Assembly: GCA_031460505.1 (NCBI GenBank) | Contig: JAVKTT010000001.1 | Coordinates: forward strand, 1-64,000 | DNA from: JAAYTL01 sp031460505 | GTDB taxonomy: Bacteria; Bacillota; Clostridia; Tissierellales; Tissierellaceae | Length of the DNA stretch: 64,000 nt | Direction of reading: 5' to 3' | Shown: positions 17,162-25,878 of the stretch, piece after piece | How positions within the stretch are numbered: position 1 is the stretch's first letter | How the letters are laid out: each line of letters begins with the position of its first letter | Made by a program: the position numbers and the translations under genes | Notes under the pieces: model-generated | The model's input: only the letters and a program-made list of their open reading frames with translations | What the model was told of the DNA's origin: nothing | Databases searched by the model: none

Positions 17162-17866
17162 ATTAATTTCAACACCACCTAAAATTGCTAAATATCTAAC
17201 TCTTAGGACTGGTGCATCTGGGTCACTATTTGGTTTTGTACTATTGCTCATGCCTCCCAGTATTGGAGTACCAGATACTTCTACCCTCCAATGACTTGGT
17301 ACATGTATTTCAATTCCTCCTAAAAAAGCATTTGCCTCTAAATATACTTCATTTTCATAGAGCTTTGCAGCCCTAAGATCTAACTCTATACCACCTAATA
17401 TGGTGGATAACTTACCACCTTTAAATTCTTGGGATTGATTATTTGACTCTAATCCAGATAACATTATAAAATGATTAACATTATCTTCAAAACTCACATT
17501 ATTGGTAAATTTCTTCTTTGATCCCGTATTATGACTACTGCTCTCACTATAAATTACAGTGGATTTTCCACTAAAGAAGATTATATTGATTCCTACAAGT
17601 ATTAATATAATTGGCCAAAACAATCTAAATGCATTATATTCCAAGTAACCTGTTCTGTTTAATTGAAGTAAAATACCAACTAATATAACTATAAGATTCC
17701 AAAACTTGTTGCTTCTTTTTTCAAACAATCCAGATATCCCCAGTATAATAATTATGCTAGGCCAATAGGTGCTAATAATTTCAGTGAACTCAATCATATT
17801 TGCTTGGTCCATTAAAAATCCTACACCTAATAGAATTAATATAATTCCCCAAAAATACCTTCCCAT
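17159..17866 (-). CDS. LiaF-like membrane protein
   Basis: A 235-residue protein. The N-terminal half has four hydrophobic segments in two helical-hairpin repeats (GIILILLGVGFLMDQ, YWPSIIIILGISGLF, WNLIVILVGILL, WPIILILVGINIIF), as in LiaF/DUF5668 proteins. The C-terminal half (about 140-235) is the beta-helical cell-wall-active-antibiotics-response domain, with three repeats of I-L-G-G (STILGGIELDL, AFLGGIEIHVP, ILGGVEIN). LiaF restrains the LiaRS envelope-stress system, but no two-component genes are adjacent. Ten bases separate it from the upstream proC gene, so the two are co-transcribed. The stop codon is built into the terminator stem. Confidence 0.8.
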   Translation of the reverse strand: MGRYFWGIILILLGVGFLMDQANMIEFTEIISTYWPSIIIILGISGLFEKRSNKFWNLIVILVGILLQLNRTGYLEYNAFRLFWPIILILVGINIIFFSGKSTVIYSESSSHNTGSKKKFTNNVSFEDNVNHFIMLSGLESNNQSQEFKGGKLSTILGGIELDLRAAKLYENEVYLEANAFLGGIEIHVPSHWRVEVSGTPILGGMSNSTKPNSDPDAPVLRVRYLAILGGVEIN

Positions 17867-17876
17867 ACTAAACCTC

Positions 17877-18680
17877 CTATTTACTCATTTTTCTTGACTT
17901 ATCTGCACAAGATTTCATAGCCTCTATGATAGCTGATCTAAATCCATTCTTTTCTAAGCTAGCTACTGCTTCTATAGTAGTTCCTCCTGGGGAGCATACA
18001 TTATCCTTTAATTTTCCCGGATGCAAATTGGATTCTAATACCATCTTTGCTGAACCCATGACTGCTTGAGCTGCAAAAGTATATGCTTGGGACCTCGGTA
18101 TTCCTTCCAAAACTGCCGCATCCCCCATTGCTTCAATTAACATATACACATATGCTGGTGAAGAACCACTAACAGCTGTAACTCCATCCATCACCTTCTC
18201 ATCTACTATTTCAACCCTACCAAAGGAACTAAATATATCTATTATAGTTTCTAGCTCTTCATCACTAAATCTATTTCCAGGACATATGGCAGTCATACCT
18301 TCCCCTACCATAGCTGGAGTATTTGGCATAGCCCTTAGGTACTTAGTGCCCTCATTTAAATTCGCTTTTAAAAACTCCGAGCTTACACCTGCTCCTATAC
18401 CTATAACTACCCCATCATTTTTAATATAATCTTTTATTTGATTTAAAACAGTTTCATATATATGGGGTTTAACTGCTAATATTATGTAATCAGATTGACT
18501 AGCTACTTCAACATTGTCACTTGTCAGTCTTATTCTTTCTTTTAAGATACTTTCTTTTAAAGGTAATGTTCTATTTGATGCAATTATATTATCTACAGGA
18601 ACAACTTGTGAATCAATTAAACTACTAATCATTGCTTGAGCCATATTTCCACAACCTATAAAACCAATTATCTTTTGCAT
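17877..18680 (-). CDS. proC: Pyrroline-5-carboxylate reductase
   Basis: A 267-residue enzyme making proline from 1-pyrroline-5-carboxylate with NAD(P)H. The N-terminal Rossmann motif is IIGFIGCGNMAQAM, and a central VKPHIYETVL follows. The C-terminal signature ending GGTTIEAVASLEKNGFRSAIIEAM contains the substrate-binding region SGSSPAYVYMLIEAM-DAAVLEG-PR typical of ProC. The length is normal. The start is ATG behind GGAGGG. It precedes the LiaF-like gene by 10 bp; no other proline genes are in the window. Confidence 0.95.
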   Translation of the reverse strand: MQKIIGFIGCGNMAQAMISSLIDSQVVPVDNIIASNRTLPLKESILKERIRLTSDNVEVASQSDYIILAVKPHIYETVLNQIKDYIKNDGVVIGIGAGVSSEFLKANLNEGTKYLRAMPNTPAMVGEGMTAICPGNRFSDEELETIIDIFSSFGRVEIVDEKVMDGVTAVSGSSPAYVYMLIEAMGDAAVLEGIPRSQAYTFAAQAVMGSAKMVLESNLHPGKLKDNVCSPGGTTIEAVASLEKNGFRSAIIEAMKSCADKSRKMSK

Positions 18681-18723
18681 ACGAATCCCTCCAAGTATTT
18701 ATGATTAATTATACCATATAATT

Positions 18724-18747
18724 AAAAAAAGGGAGCTAATTGCTCCG
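18724..18747 (-). terminator. Terminator after the small holin-like gene
   Basis: GGAGC-AATTA-GCTCC followed by C and seven T residues on the minus strand. Confidence 0.8.
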
Positions 18748-18771
18748 CATAAATCTTATGTATATATTTTT

Positions 18772-19059
18772 CTATTTCTTCTGGGCCATTGGATCTGATA
18801 CAATCTCATATCCACCAATACTTGCTAATGTAATAATAATTGCATTGATAACTGTTAGTACAATACCTTGAACGGAATTACCCTGCTTTGCAAATATAAA
18901 TGTTAGAAGCAAAGCAATTACAAATGCATATAGCCGTACGAAACTATCACCAAATCTCCTTTTTACTAGGGATTTGGTAAACTGAACTATAAGCATTACA
19001 GCCGTTGAAAGTCCAACAAATGTAGACATTACATCCACAGTCATAAAATCATCAAACAT
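18772..19059 (-). CDS. Small holin-like membrane protein
   Basis: A 95-residue protein with three hydrophobic segments (about 12-28, 42-58, 65-85), a basic loop after the first (KSLVKRRFG) and a charged C terminus. Size and topology resemble phage-type holins of clostridia. No lysin or other phage gene is adjacent, so it is either a domesticated holin-like protein or simply a small membrane protein. The start is ATG behind AAGGAGG. It appears to be a single-gene unit. Confidence 0.6.
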   Translation of the reverse strand: MFDDFMTVDVMSTFVGLSTAVMLIVQFTKSLVKRRFGDSFVRLYAFVIALLLTFIFAKQGNSVQGIVLTVINAIIITLASIGGYEIVSDPMAQKK

Positions 19060-19138
19060 AAACTCGCCTCCTTATAGTAGTACCTAGTAAATATTATGCT
19101 ATAGTAGACGAGATTATGAAGTTTATATGATTTTATAA

Positions 19139-19885
19139 TTAAAAATATTCTGTTCTAAAATCTGTATCATTACCTGATAATATAGTATATAATCGTGCTT
19201 TTGTTGCTGCCACATAAGGATTTACGAATATACCACCTATGCCAAAGAATATTAAACCTAAAAGATACCAGCCTATAAATGATAAATCCAATACAAACAT
19301 ATCCCATTTGTGTCCTATAGTCATATCTTTGCTCATACTGAAAACTTCACCAACCTCAAGATTAGGATTCTCCGATAAAATATATGGGATCATACTATAC
19401 TCATAAGCTTTAATTATTCCTGGTATTACTAATAACAGACTCCATAATATTGTAAATAATCCTCTTAAAAATTGAACTTTTACAATATATAGATATTCCT
19501 TGGAGTTAAAGGTAGAAAAAAGATAATTTATCCTAACATCATCTTTAAAGCCCTTAAGAAAAAACCTCTTTTCTCCAACATCTATATTGTATCCTATACT
19601 TATTCCAATCAATACAATTACAATAATAAAGAATACAATCGTACTAACCGAAACATAGTATACAATATCTCTTCCTAATAAATTTAGAATAATATTATTA
19701 GACTCAATAGCTATATTTCTATTTCCTGGAACATGATGATGATAATTTATATCAAATTGACTACCACCATTTCCGCCACTACTTCCACCTAATATTAGTA
19801 CGATTAAACTTACTAAAAATGCCTTCCAGTAGTGCTTTCTCAGAAATCCCTTTGCATAATCCTTAATAGATTCTCTACTCCACAT
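19139..19885 (-). CDS. DUF975 family membrane protein
   Basis: A 248-residue polytopic protein. It has the characteristic DUF975 N terminus (IKDYAKGFLRKHYWKAFLVSLI), a glycine/histidine-rich loop (residues 32-55, GGSSGGNGGSQFDINYHHH), four to five further membrane segments, and the conserved SMIPYILSENPNLEVGEVFSMSKDMTIGHKWDMFVLDLSFIGW block near the C terminus. It is normal in length for the family. Function is unknown; DUF975 genes are common in clostridia as single-gene units. The start is ATG behind GGGGGG. Confidence 0.8.
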   Translation of the reverse strand: MWSRESIKDYAKGFLRKHYWKAFLVSLIVLILGGSSGGNGGSQFDINYHHHVPGNRNIAIESNNIILNLLGRDIVYYVSVSTIVFFIIVIVLIGISIGYNIDVGEKRFFLKGFKDDVRINYLFSTFNSKEYLYIVKVQFLRGLFTILWSLLLVIPGIIKAYEYSMIPYILSENPNLEVGEVFSMSKDMTIGHKWDMFVLDLSFIGWYLLGLIFFGIGGIFVNPYVAATKARLYTILSGNDTDFRTEYF

Positions 19886-19963
19886 ATAATCCCCCCTAAG
19901 ATTATTTAAGCCTATTATACCATATTAAAAATACATCACAAATATTATAGGGGTGTGAATCTA

Positions 19964-20917
19964 TTAACTAATCAATACCTTTCTCAATAAATCTTCATCT
20001 ATATTTCCACCAGTCAATACCACTGCTACATTCTTACCTGCAAACAGTTTAGGATTTTTCATTACTGCACCAACCCCTATGGCTCCTGCAGGCTCTACTA
20101 CCAATTTTTCCTTTAATAGAAGATGTATAAGGGCTTTTTTGATATCCTCTTCTTCTACTAAAATAATATCATCTATACATTCTTTAGCCATTTTATATGG
20201 AATATATCCTACTCCACCTACTAAAGCATCACATATAGATTCCTCAGTAGGATACACTTCATAAAATTTTTTATCTCTAAGAGATGCTACCATAGATGGG
20301 CAAGCTGCCGTTTGAAGACCAATGATTTTAATATTTGGATTAATACTTTTAGCAGCTATGCTTATTCCAGTTATTATTCCACCGCCACCTATAGGAACTA
20401 ATATTATATCTATGTCTGGATTCTCTTCTAGAATTTCAAGACCTATAGTTCCTTGACCTGATATAACTTCTTCATCAGAGCTAGAATCTATAAATATTGC
20501 TTCACTATTCTTTATTTTTTCCATTCCAATTTCATGGGTTTCATCATAGTTTATACCTACTTTTTCTACCTTAGCACCATAATACTCAATCTTTTCAATC
20601 TTGGATTTAGGAGATGTGGTTGGTACATATATAGTAGCATTCTTTACTCCTAAAATTGATGATACATAGCTTACAGCAGCTCCATGATTTCCAGAAGAAA
20701 TAGCTACTATTCCCTTTTCTATTTCTTCCTTACTAAGTGATGTAATTTTACTTAGTGCACCTCTAACTTTATAACTCTTAGTCTTTTGTTGATTTTCTAG
20801 TTTTAAAAATACATTGGTATTTTGATTACTTAAATAAATGGATTTCTCCAAAGGTGTTTTATTTATATGTTTTTCTAATCTTTTTTTTGCCTGTAATACC
20901 GTGTCAAGTGAAATCAC
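19964..20917 (-). CDS. Serine/threonine dehydratase-like PLP enzyme
   Basis: A 317-residue fold-type II PLP enzyme. The Schiff-base lysine is K50 in TKSYKVRGA, SSGNHGAAVSY binds the substrate carboxylate, and the phosphate-cradling GGGG is in VPIGGGGIITG. It matches catabolic threonine/serine ammonia-lyases, which lack the C-terminal ACT domain of biosynthetic IlvA, and the length fits. The start is probably GTG 20917, seven bases after AGGAG. It lies 26 bp after the amino-acid-binding lipoprotein gene and so shares its T-box-controlled transcript. A second, similar enzyme is encoded at 47569. The reaction may be on serine, threonine or another hydroxy amino acid. Confidence 0.82.
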   Translation of the reverse strand: MISLDTVLQAKKRLEKHINKTPLEKSIYLSNQNTNVFLKLENQQKTKSYKVRGALSKITSLSKEEIEKGIVAISSGNHGAAVSYVSSILGVKNATIYVPTTSPKSKIEKIEYYGAKVEKVGINYDETHEIGMEKIKNSEAIFIDSSSDEEVISGQGTIGLEILEENPDIDIILVPIGGGGIITGISIAAKSINPNIKIIGLQTAACPSMVASLRDKKFYEVYPTEESICDALVGGVGYIPYKMAKECIDDIILVEEEDIKKALIHLLLKEKLVVEPAGAIGVGAVMKNPKLFAGKNVAVVLTGGNIDEDLLRKVLIS

Positions 20918-20943
20918 TAAAATCTCCTACTTTCAAAACTAAA

Positions 20944-21768
20944 CTATAATGAATTACTCACGAGTTCATTTGCTTCAACAAACCATTTTTCTAATAAGCC
21001 TTGCTCTTTCATATCAGCTAATAATTCATTTAACTTTTGAGTTAATTCATCGTCACCTTGTTTTACTGCTATAGCAACTCCTTCAGAACCACTATCAAGT
21101 ACTAATCCTTCTACTACCATTATGTCATCATTTACACTTGCATATGATTCAGCAACTGGAGTTTCAACAATTGCAGCATCTATCTTTTTAGTCTTTAAAT
21201 TCATTAGTATATCAGCATTAGTTCCCAAAGCTTTTACATCTGCACCATTTATATCTCTAGCAACATCTTCTTGAGTTGTACCAATTTGAACTCCAATGCT
21301 TTTTCCTTCTAAATCTTCAGCTGTTTTAATTTCAGTATTATCCTTAGTAACTAATACAGCTAAATTTGCTTCATAATAAATATCAGTAAAATTAGCTTCT
21401 CTCTCTGGATCTGGGTTCATACCTGCAATTACGATGTCTAGCATACCTGTAGATAAACCACCTAATAATTTATCAAAATCCATATCTTTAATTTCTAATT
21501 CAACACCTAATTCATCAGCGATGTATTTTGCTATTTCAATATCAAAACCTACAATTGTATCTTTTCCATCTATTAATGCATGGAATTCGAACGGTGGATA
21601 GTCTGCAGAGGTTCCTAATACAATCTTTCCACTATCAGTTATCTTTTCAAGACTATTTTTTGCTTCATTATCTGCACCTGGAGTATTTGTATCATTACCT
21701 CCACAAGCTGTTAAAACAATACTAAATGCCATAACTACTACTAATAATAAACTTAACTTCTTTTTCAT
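20944..21768 (-). CDS. Amino-acid ABC transporter substrate-binding lipoprotein (orphan)
   Basis: A 274-residue family 3 solute-binding protein. It has a lipoprotein signal with lipobox LTAC (mature cysteine near residue 20), then the polar-amino-acid pattern VLGTSADYPPFEF, GFDIEIAKYIADELG, DFDKLLGGLSTGMLDIVIAGMNPDPER, and a second lobe with the LEGKSIGVQIGTTQE segment. I chose ATG 21768 because GGGAG precedes it and the signal peptide then has normal length; an earlier in-frame start overlaps the T-box terminator loop. No permease or ATPase gene is adjacent, so it must partner with a transporter elsewhere. It is preceded by a T-box leader, implying regulation by a charged tRNA, possibly tRNA-Arg. 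Confidence 0.85.
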   Translation of the reverse strand: MKKKLSLLLVVVMAFSIVLTACGGNDTNTPGADNEAKNSLEKITDSGKIVLGTSADYPPFEFHALIDGKDTIVGFDIEIAKYIADELGVELEIKDMDFDKLLGGLSTGMLDIVIAGMNPDPEREANFTDIYYEANLAVLVTKDNTEIKTAEDLEGKSIGVQIGTTQEDVARDINGADVKALGTNADILMNLKTKKIDAAIVETPVAESYASVNDDIMVVEGLVLDSGSEGVAIAVKQGDDELTQKLNELLADMKEQGLLEKWFVEANELVSNSL

Positions 21769-21823
21769 TAATATCTCCCTTTCTTTTTTTGATTTTCCCT
21801 CAGCACAAATTGTGTTTGGGCAT

Positions 21824-22122
21824 AAAAAAACCCTCACTCCTAAGAATAGAATTACCCTTAGGAACGAGAGTTATACTTCGCGTTGCCATCCTAATTTGCA
21901 TACATCTCACAATATATGCCTTATCAAGTACATCCAAATTAGATATACCATATCACTATAACGGGTGATCCCGATGCAGCCTTGATAAATATCTCGGTGC
22001 ATAACTCTGAGGCCCTCTTCACTCTAACAATCCTTCGTTCCCTTTCACCAGTTGGAACTCGCTGTAGAAGATTTCTTAAAGCTACTCTCCTCTTCAAAGT
22101 TGGGTTTATGTTTTTTAATTTA
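21824..22122 (-). promoter_or_regulatory. T-box riboswitch leader (specifier probably AGG, Arg; GAG, Glu, possible)
   Basis: The minus strand shows a complete T-box. Stem I carries the AGAGUAG side of the specifier loop and a GGUGAAAG distal loop. The T-box motif is AGGAUGGCAACGCGAAG (21876-21892), and a terminator (21831-21870) ends in seven T. Opposite AGAGUAG, after the UUAGAG stem strand, the 3' side reads UGAAG-AGG-G. Counting five bases from the stem, as in B. subtilis glyQS and in the AAC leader at 38872, gives AGG (22014-22016). A one-base shift gives GAG. The UGGC bulge would pair with a tRNA ending in GCCA. The leader fills most of the 423-bp gap before the binding-protein gene. Confidence 0.85.
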
Positions 22123-22128
22123 AAATCT

Positions 22129-22156
22129 ATTATACACGAATTAAATAATTTGTAAA
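22129..22156 (-). promoter_or_regulatory. Promoter of the T-box-controlled transcript
   Basis: TTTACA, a 16-bp spacer and TATAAT with a TG extension on the minus strand, just upstream of stem I of the T-box. Confidence 0.7.
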
Positions 22157-22191
22157 GTACTTTTTTGAATTTATTTTGATAAAGTGATAAA

Positions 22192-23499
22192 TTATTTACT
22201 TGTCATTATCTCCAATATTTCGCTATCTGCATTCTTCATGCCTTCACTACAGAACTTACCTAAGTTTTTGATAGTTTCTTCTGCTAAAGGATTAACTATA
22301 CCATCTAAATCATTTATTTGGACATTTGCTAATGCAAGTTTTGCCTGAATAATTGCCTCTGATGCTGCAGTAGATAATTTAAAGGCACATCCTCCTTTTG
22401 CACCATCACATACCATACCAGTCAATGTACCTACCATATTCTTAATTGCCCCACCTATTTGTTCATTGGAGCCGCCAAGTGCCCAGGTTATAGATGCAGA
22501 TGCCCCAATTCCAGCTGCCACAGCACATCCACATACTGGAGACAGTCCCCCAGTAAACACTTTGATATATGCAGTAACTAGATGACTTAAGGCTAAAGTT
22601 CTTGTTAACTTCTCATCATCATATCCCATATGTTCACAAACAACTGTTGGTGGAATAATTGCAGTAATTCCGTGATTGCCACTACCCGCACTACTCATAA
22701 CAGGCAAATTAAAACCCGCCATTCTTGCATCGCAAGCCGCTGCTGTCAACGCTCTTGCTTTATTTATGACATCCCTTTGCATAACCCCTTCTGTCATCAA
22801 TAGATTCATGGCAGCACCTAAACCAGGACCTGGTTTTTCCTCCATACCAACCTTAGCTATGCCCATATTCAACTTTACACCTTCAAGTAAGAATTCAATA
22901 TCTTTATAATCTACTGTCTCCACAAAGTCTCTTATGTCCTGTAAATTTAAATCCTTCATATACTCGTTATTGTTGCCATTTGAGCCCTGAACCACATCAT
23001 TGTCAAAAATTATCTTTCCATTTGCTTCAACATATACGATATTTGTATGATTGTTTTTTATAATACAAATACCTGTCCCATTATTTGTGACTACTTCAGC
23101 TTCAATATAAAAGTTTCCTTTTTCATCTTCTAGTAATACTTGAACTTGTTGATTATTCACTAATTCTTGTGCATTTTCAGTAGTAATTTCATCTACATTT
23201 CTAAAGACTTCAAGTCCTAAATTAGCTTCTCCACACGTAATACCCAAAGCAGCGGCAAAAGTAAGACCAATCTCTTTTGTTCCTGGTATACCAACTCCCA
23301 TACCATTTTTATAGATGTTTGCACTTACCTTAACAGTAACTCTTTCTATTTCTCCTTTAATTACCTCATATGCCTTTGCAGTTGCTAAGCCTACAGCTAC
23401 AGGTTCAGTACACCCTAAGGCTGGTTTTACTCCATTGATTAAGCTTGTAAGAAGTTTTTCATATAAACCATTTCTACAATTATCCGTTATTGTTTGCAT
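22192..23499 (-). CDS. cdsB: L-cysteine desulfidase (UPF0597 / serine dehydratase alpha-like family)
   Basis: A 435-residue protein of the UPF0597 family, iron-sulfur lyases that split L-cysteine to pyruvate, ammonia and sulfide. The Fe-S ligand regions are visible as SPVCGCAVAAGIGAS and GAKGGCAFKLSTAASEA, with GSGNHGITAIIPP between substrate-binding segments and an N-terminal GCTEPVAVGLATAKA. The start is ATG 23499, behind AAGGTGGGG; a GTG four codons upstream overlaps that site. It has a sigma-54 promoter and sits next to a sigma-54 activator gene, the arrangement described for cysteine-induced cdsB/cdsR in Clostridioides difficile. Serine as an alternative substrate cannot be excluded. Confidence 0.8.
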   Translation of the reverse strand: MQTITDNCRNGLYEKLLTSLINGVKPALGCTEPVAVGLATAKAYEVIKGEIERVTVKVSANIYKNGMGVGIPGTKEIGLTFAAALGITCGEANLGLEVFRNVDEITTENAQELVNNQQVQVLLEDEKGNFYIEAEVVTNNGTGICIIKNNHTNIVYVEANGKIIFDNDVVQGSNGNNNEYMKDLNLQDIRDFVETVDYKDIEFLLEGVKLNMGIAKVGMEEKPGPGLGAAMNLLMTEGVMQRDVINKARALTAAACDARMAGFNLPVMSSAGSGNHGITAIIPPTVVCEHMGYDDEKLTRTLALSHLVTAYIKVFTGGLSPVCGCAVAAGIGASASITWALGGSNEQIGGAIKNMVGTLTGMVCDGAKGGCAFKLSTAASEAIIQAKLALANVQINDLDGIVNPLAEETIKNLGKFCSEGMKNADSEILEIMTSK

Positions 23500-23529
23500 A
23501 TATATCCCCACCTTTTGTAGATATATAAT

Positions 23530-23544
23530 GCAACAATTATGCCA
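23530..23544 (-). promoter_or_regulatory. Sigma-54 (-24/-12) promoter of the cysteine desulfidase gene
   Basis: The minus strand reads TGGCAT-N5-TTGC, identical in its conserved bases and spacing to the element at 4254-4268. It lies about 30 bp upstream of the ATG, and the activator gene lies just beyond. Confidence 0.85.
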
Positions 23545-23642
23545 ATTGTTTTAATATAGAAAATTAAGTTGAATATTGCTGTAAATCAGGATTTATTATC
23601 AGAATACAAGTATTAAATTCAAAAAATATTCTCAAAAACAAA

Positions 23643-23689
23643 ATTAATTTTCATATTTGGAAAATATATTTCCAGTTATGAAAATTAAT
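23643..23689. promoter_or_regulatory. Nested palindrome, candidate enhancer of the sigma-54 activator
   Basis: A perfect 12-bp outer inverted repeat (ATTAATTTTCAT at 23643-23654 with ATGAAAATTAAT at 23678-23689) encloses an inner one (TGGAAA...TTTCCA, 23658-23674). The centre is about 120 bp upstream of the -24 element. The right arm includes the stop codon of the activator gene. It has no T-run, so an enhancer is more likely than a terminator, though a cruciform or weak terminator is possible. Confidence 0.55.
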
Positions 23690-25448
23690 TGTAGTAATCA
23701 TTTATTTTTCTATAGAGTGTTGTCAAACCAATGTTTAACTCTTCTGCCACTCTTTTCTTTCCATCAACTGTATTCCCATACTTATTCAACATATCTCTAA
23801 TTACTGATTTTTCAAACTCCAACTTCATTTCTTCTAAGCTTCCATCATAAGCAGTATGTGATAGACCTTCATCTCTATAATTATCCATGAAATATTCTGG
23901 TAAATCTTTTAACTCTATATATCTGCCTTTGGAAAAACATAAGCCATGTTCTAGTACATTTTCTAGCTCACGTATATTCCCTAACCAAGGATAATTTTTA
24001 AATGCATACTTTACTTCTTCCGATAATTCTTTTGACTCTATATTCATACTAAAACATAGATTTTTTAATATGTACTCTGTACATAAAAATACGTCATCTT
24101 CTCTATCCTTTAACTCAGGAAGATTTATTGGTATAATATTTAATCTATAATACAGGTCTAGTCTAAATTTACCTTCCTCTACTAATTTCTTTAAATTCTT
24201 ATTGGTAGCGGATATGACCCTAATATTCACATCTATAGGCTCCAGCCCACCTATTTTATCTATAGTTCTTTCTTGAAGAACTCTTAATAGTTTTGTCTGC
24301 ATATATAAAGGTAAGTCACCTATTTCATCTAAAAATAGTGTACCATTATGAGCTAATTCTATCTTTCCTTTTTTACCAGCCGTATTTGCTCCAGTAAAAG
24401 CACCCTTCTCATATCCAAACAACTCTGATTCTATCAATGTTTCTGGTATGCTAGCACAGTTTAGGGCCACAAAAGGCCCATCTTTTCTTAATCCTTCATT
24501 ATGAATTGATCTTGCAAATAGTTCCTTACCAGTACCACTGGCACCTTGGATCAATATAGTTGAATCAGTTGCAGCTGCAATCTTAGACCTATTTATAGCC
24601 TCGAGTATCGCCTTACTGTTACCTATAATATTTGAGAAGTAGATTTTATCCTTTTTCTCATATGTTTTGGCAATATTGATAATATCTTTCATATTGTCAA
24701 AACTTATCATAAGTGAAAATTCATTGTTCCTTAAAAGAATCTTATTTATACTATACATAACTCTTGTTTCTTTACCATTTATCTTCCACAAATCTACCAA
24801 ATCATTATTACCTGTATCATATAGTTTAATATCCTGTATAAACTCATGGATATCCCTATTGATTACTTTTTGGGTAGAAATACTGATGTCAAGGGACTCT
24901 AAAGCTTTGCTATTTATATGAATTATCCTATTATCAGAGTTTAATATAATAATGCCTTTATTTAAACAATTAATTATTTCATTAACTTCTGCTACATCCT
25001 TGATTAATTTATTAGTTATCTTTATATTAACTAGCTCTTGTTCAACAATACCTGCAGTTTCCTTTAGCATGTTAAAATATTCGTTTCTTCTAAATCTCAT
25101 TATGCCGGCTTGTTCTGTGTCAAAAGATGCAAAACTAATAACTCCTACAACTTCATCTTCTGATTTTATAGGATATGACATATTTGCAAATTCTGGACAC
25201 ACATCCTTATTAGAACAATCATCACAGTGTTCATCCCTAGTTAAATTCACTATTGGAATTCCTGAATTTACTACCTTTGCAAATAAAGAATCTTCAGCAC
25301 AACTTTCATCTAATTTAGTGTAGAAATTACCTGTACCCACTATTCTAGTTAGATTCTTATCCGCTATAGCTACTTCTACATTCATAACAGATGCCATAGT
25401 CTCTGCAAGGTTTTGCATTTTATTTTTAATTAGTCGCAAATATGACAT
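23685..25448 (-). CDS. Sigma-54-dependent activator with cysteine-rich N-terminal sensor
   Basis: A 587-residue enhancer-binding protein. The N-terminal GAF-like region (about 1-140) holds C50 and a C75-x2-C78-x5-C84 cluster that could bind a metal or Fe-S centre or react with thiols. A PAS domain (about 150-250) follows, then AAA+ with GASGTGKE as Walker A, YEKGAFTGAN as the sigma-54 contact and FLDEIGDLP as Walker B. A Fis-type HTH (about 545-587, RVAEELNIGLTTLYRKI) ends the protein. It lies upstream of the cysteine desulfidase gene with its sigma-54 promoter, so it is the likely activator, comparable to CdsR of C. difficile. The start is ATG behind AGAAGGTG. Confidence 0.88.
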   Translation of the reverse strand: MSYLRLIKNKMQNLAETMASVMNVEVAIADKNLTRIVGTGNFYTKLDESCAEDSLFAKVVNSGIPIVNLTRDEHCDDCSNKDVCPEFANMSYPIKSEDEVVGVISFASFDTEQAGIMRFRRNEYFNMLKETAGIVEQELVNIKITNKLIKDVAEVNEIINCLNKGIIILNSDNRIIHINSKALESLDISISTQKVINRDIHEFIQDIKLYDTGNNDLVDLWKINGKETRVMYSINKILLRNNEFSLMISFDNMKDIINIAKTYEKKDKIYFSNIIGNSKAILEAINRSKIAAATDSTILIQGASGTGKELFARSIHNEGLRKDGPFVALNCASIPETLIESELFGYEKGAFTGANTAGKKGKIELAHNGTLFLDEIGDLPLYMQTKLLRVLQERTIDKIGGLEPIDVNIRVISATNKNLKKLVEEGKFRLDLYYRLNIIPINLPELKDREDDVFLCTEYILKNLCFSMNIESKELSEEVKYAFKNYPWLGNIRELENVLEHGLCFSKGRYIELKDLPEYFMDNYRDEGLSHTAYDGSLEEMKLEFEKSVIRDMLNKYGNTVDGKKRVAEELNIGLTTLYRKINDYYN

Positions 25449-25459
25449 GAAATCACCTT

Positions 25460-25852
25460 CTAAGTTCTACCTTCAAACTTCTCATCGCATTTAGGACATC
25501 TAATCTTGATTCTGCCCTTACCTTTGGGCACTCTAATGTCTTGCCCACAATTTGGACATTTAAAGAATTTATATGTTTTACTTTGCTCTAACCTGTTCTT
25601 TGTTTTACTGAACTTTCCTTTTATTGGATTCCACCATTGGAGAAATTTCATATTCTCTTGATATCTTTTATTAATATTTTTTGAGAACATTCTAAAATAA
25701 CTTAACACAATAATTGCTGTAACTAAAGAATTTAGCAGTGGAACTTTAGCAAATATATTGATAATTAAAACTAAAATACTTATAACTAACATTGCATTCG
25801 ATAGTTGGTCTACACCATATCTTCCAGTCATAAACTTTCTAAACCAATTCAT
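25460..25852 (-). CDS. Small membrane protein with C-terminal zinc ribbon
   Basis: A 130-residue protein with one or two hydrophobic segments (about 20-60), a basic linker, and a C-terminal zinc ribbon with paired CxxC motifs (CPNCGQDI...RCPKCDEKF, about 97-125). The start is ATG 25852 behind AGAGGA. A longer in-frame reading would extend into the tRNA-Arg gene and is rejected. It lies 26 bp after tRNA-Arg and 11 bp before the sigma-54 activator, so it could be transcribed from the tRNA promoter by read-through. Function unknown. Confidence 0.75.
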   Translation of the reverse strand: MNWFRKFMTGRYGVDQLSNAMLVISILVLIINIFAKVPLLNSLVTAIIVLSYFRMFSKNINKRYQENMKFLQWWNPIKGKFSKTKNRLEQSKTYKFFKCPNCGQDIRVPKGKGRIKIRCPKCDEKFEGRT

Positions 25853-25878
25853 TGTTTTCCTCTTTTCTAATATAAAAA

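Noticed and set aside
18772..19059. Holin-like gene as evidence of a prophage
   Set aside because: No lysin, structural, integrase or attachment-site sequence is adjacent, and flanking genes are ordinary chromosomal ones.
21769..21837. A 23-codon extension of the amino-acid-binding lipoprotein
   Set aside because: It overlaps the T-box terminator and would bury the signal peptide; ATG 21768 has a ribosome site.
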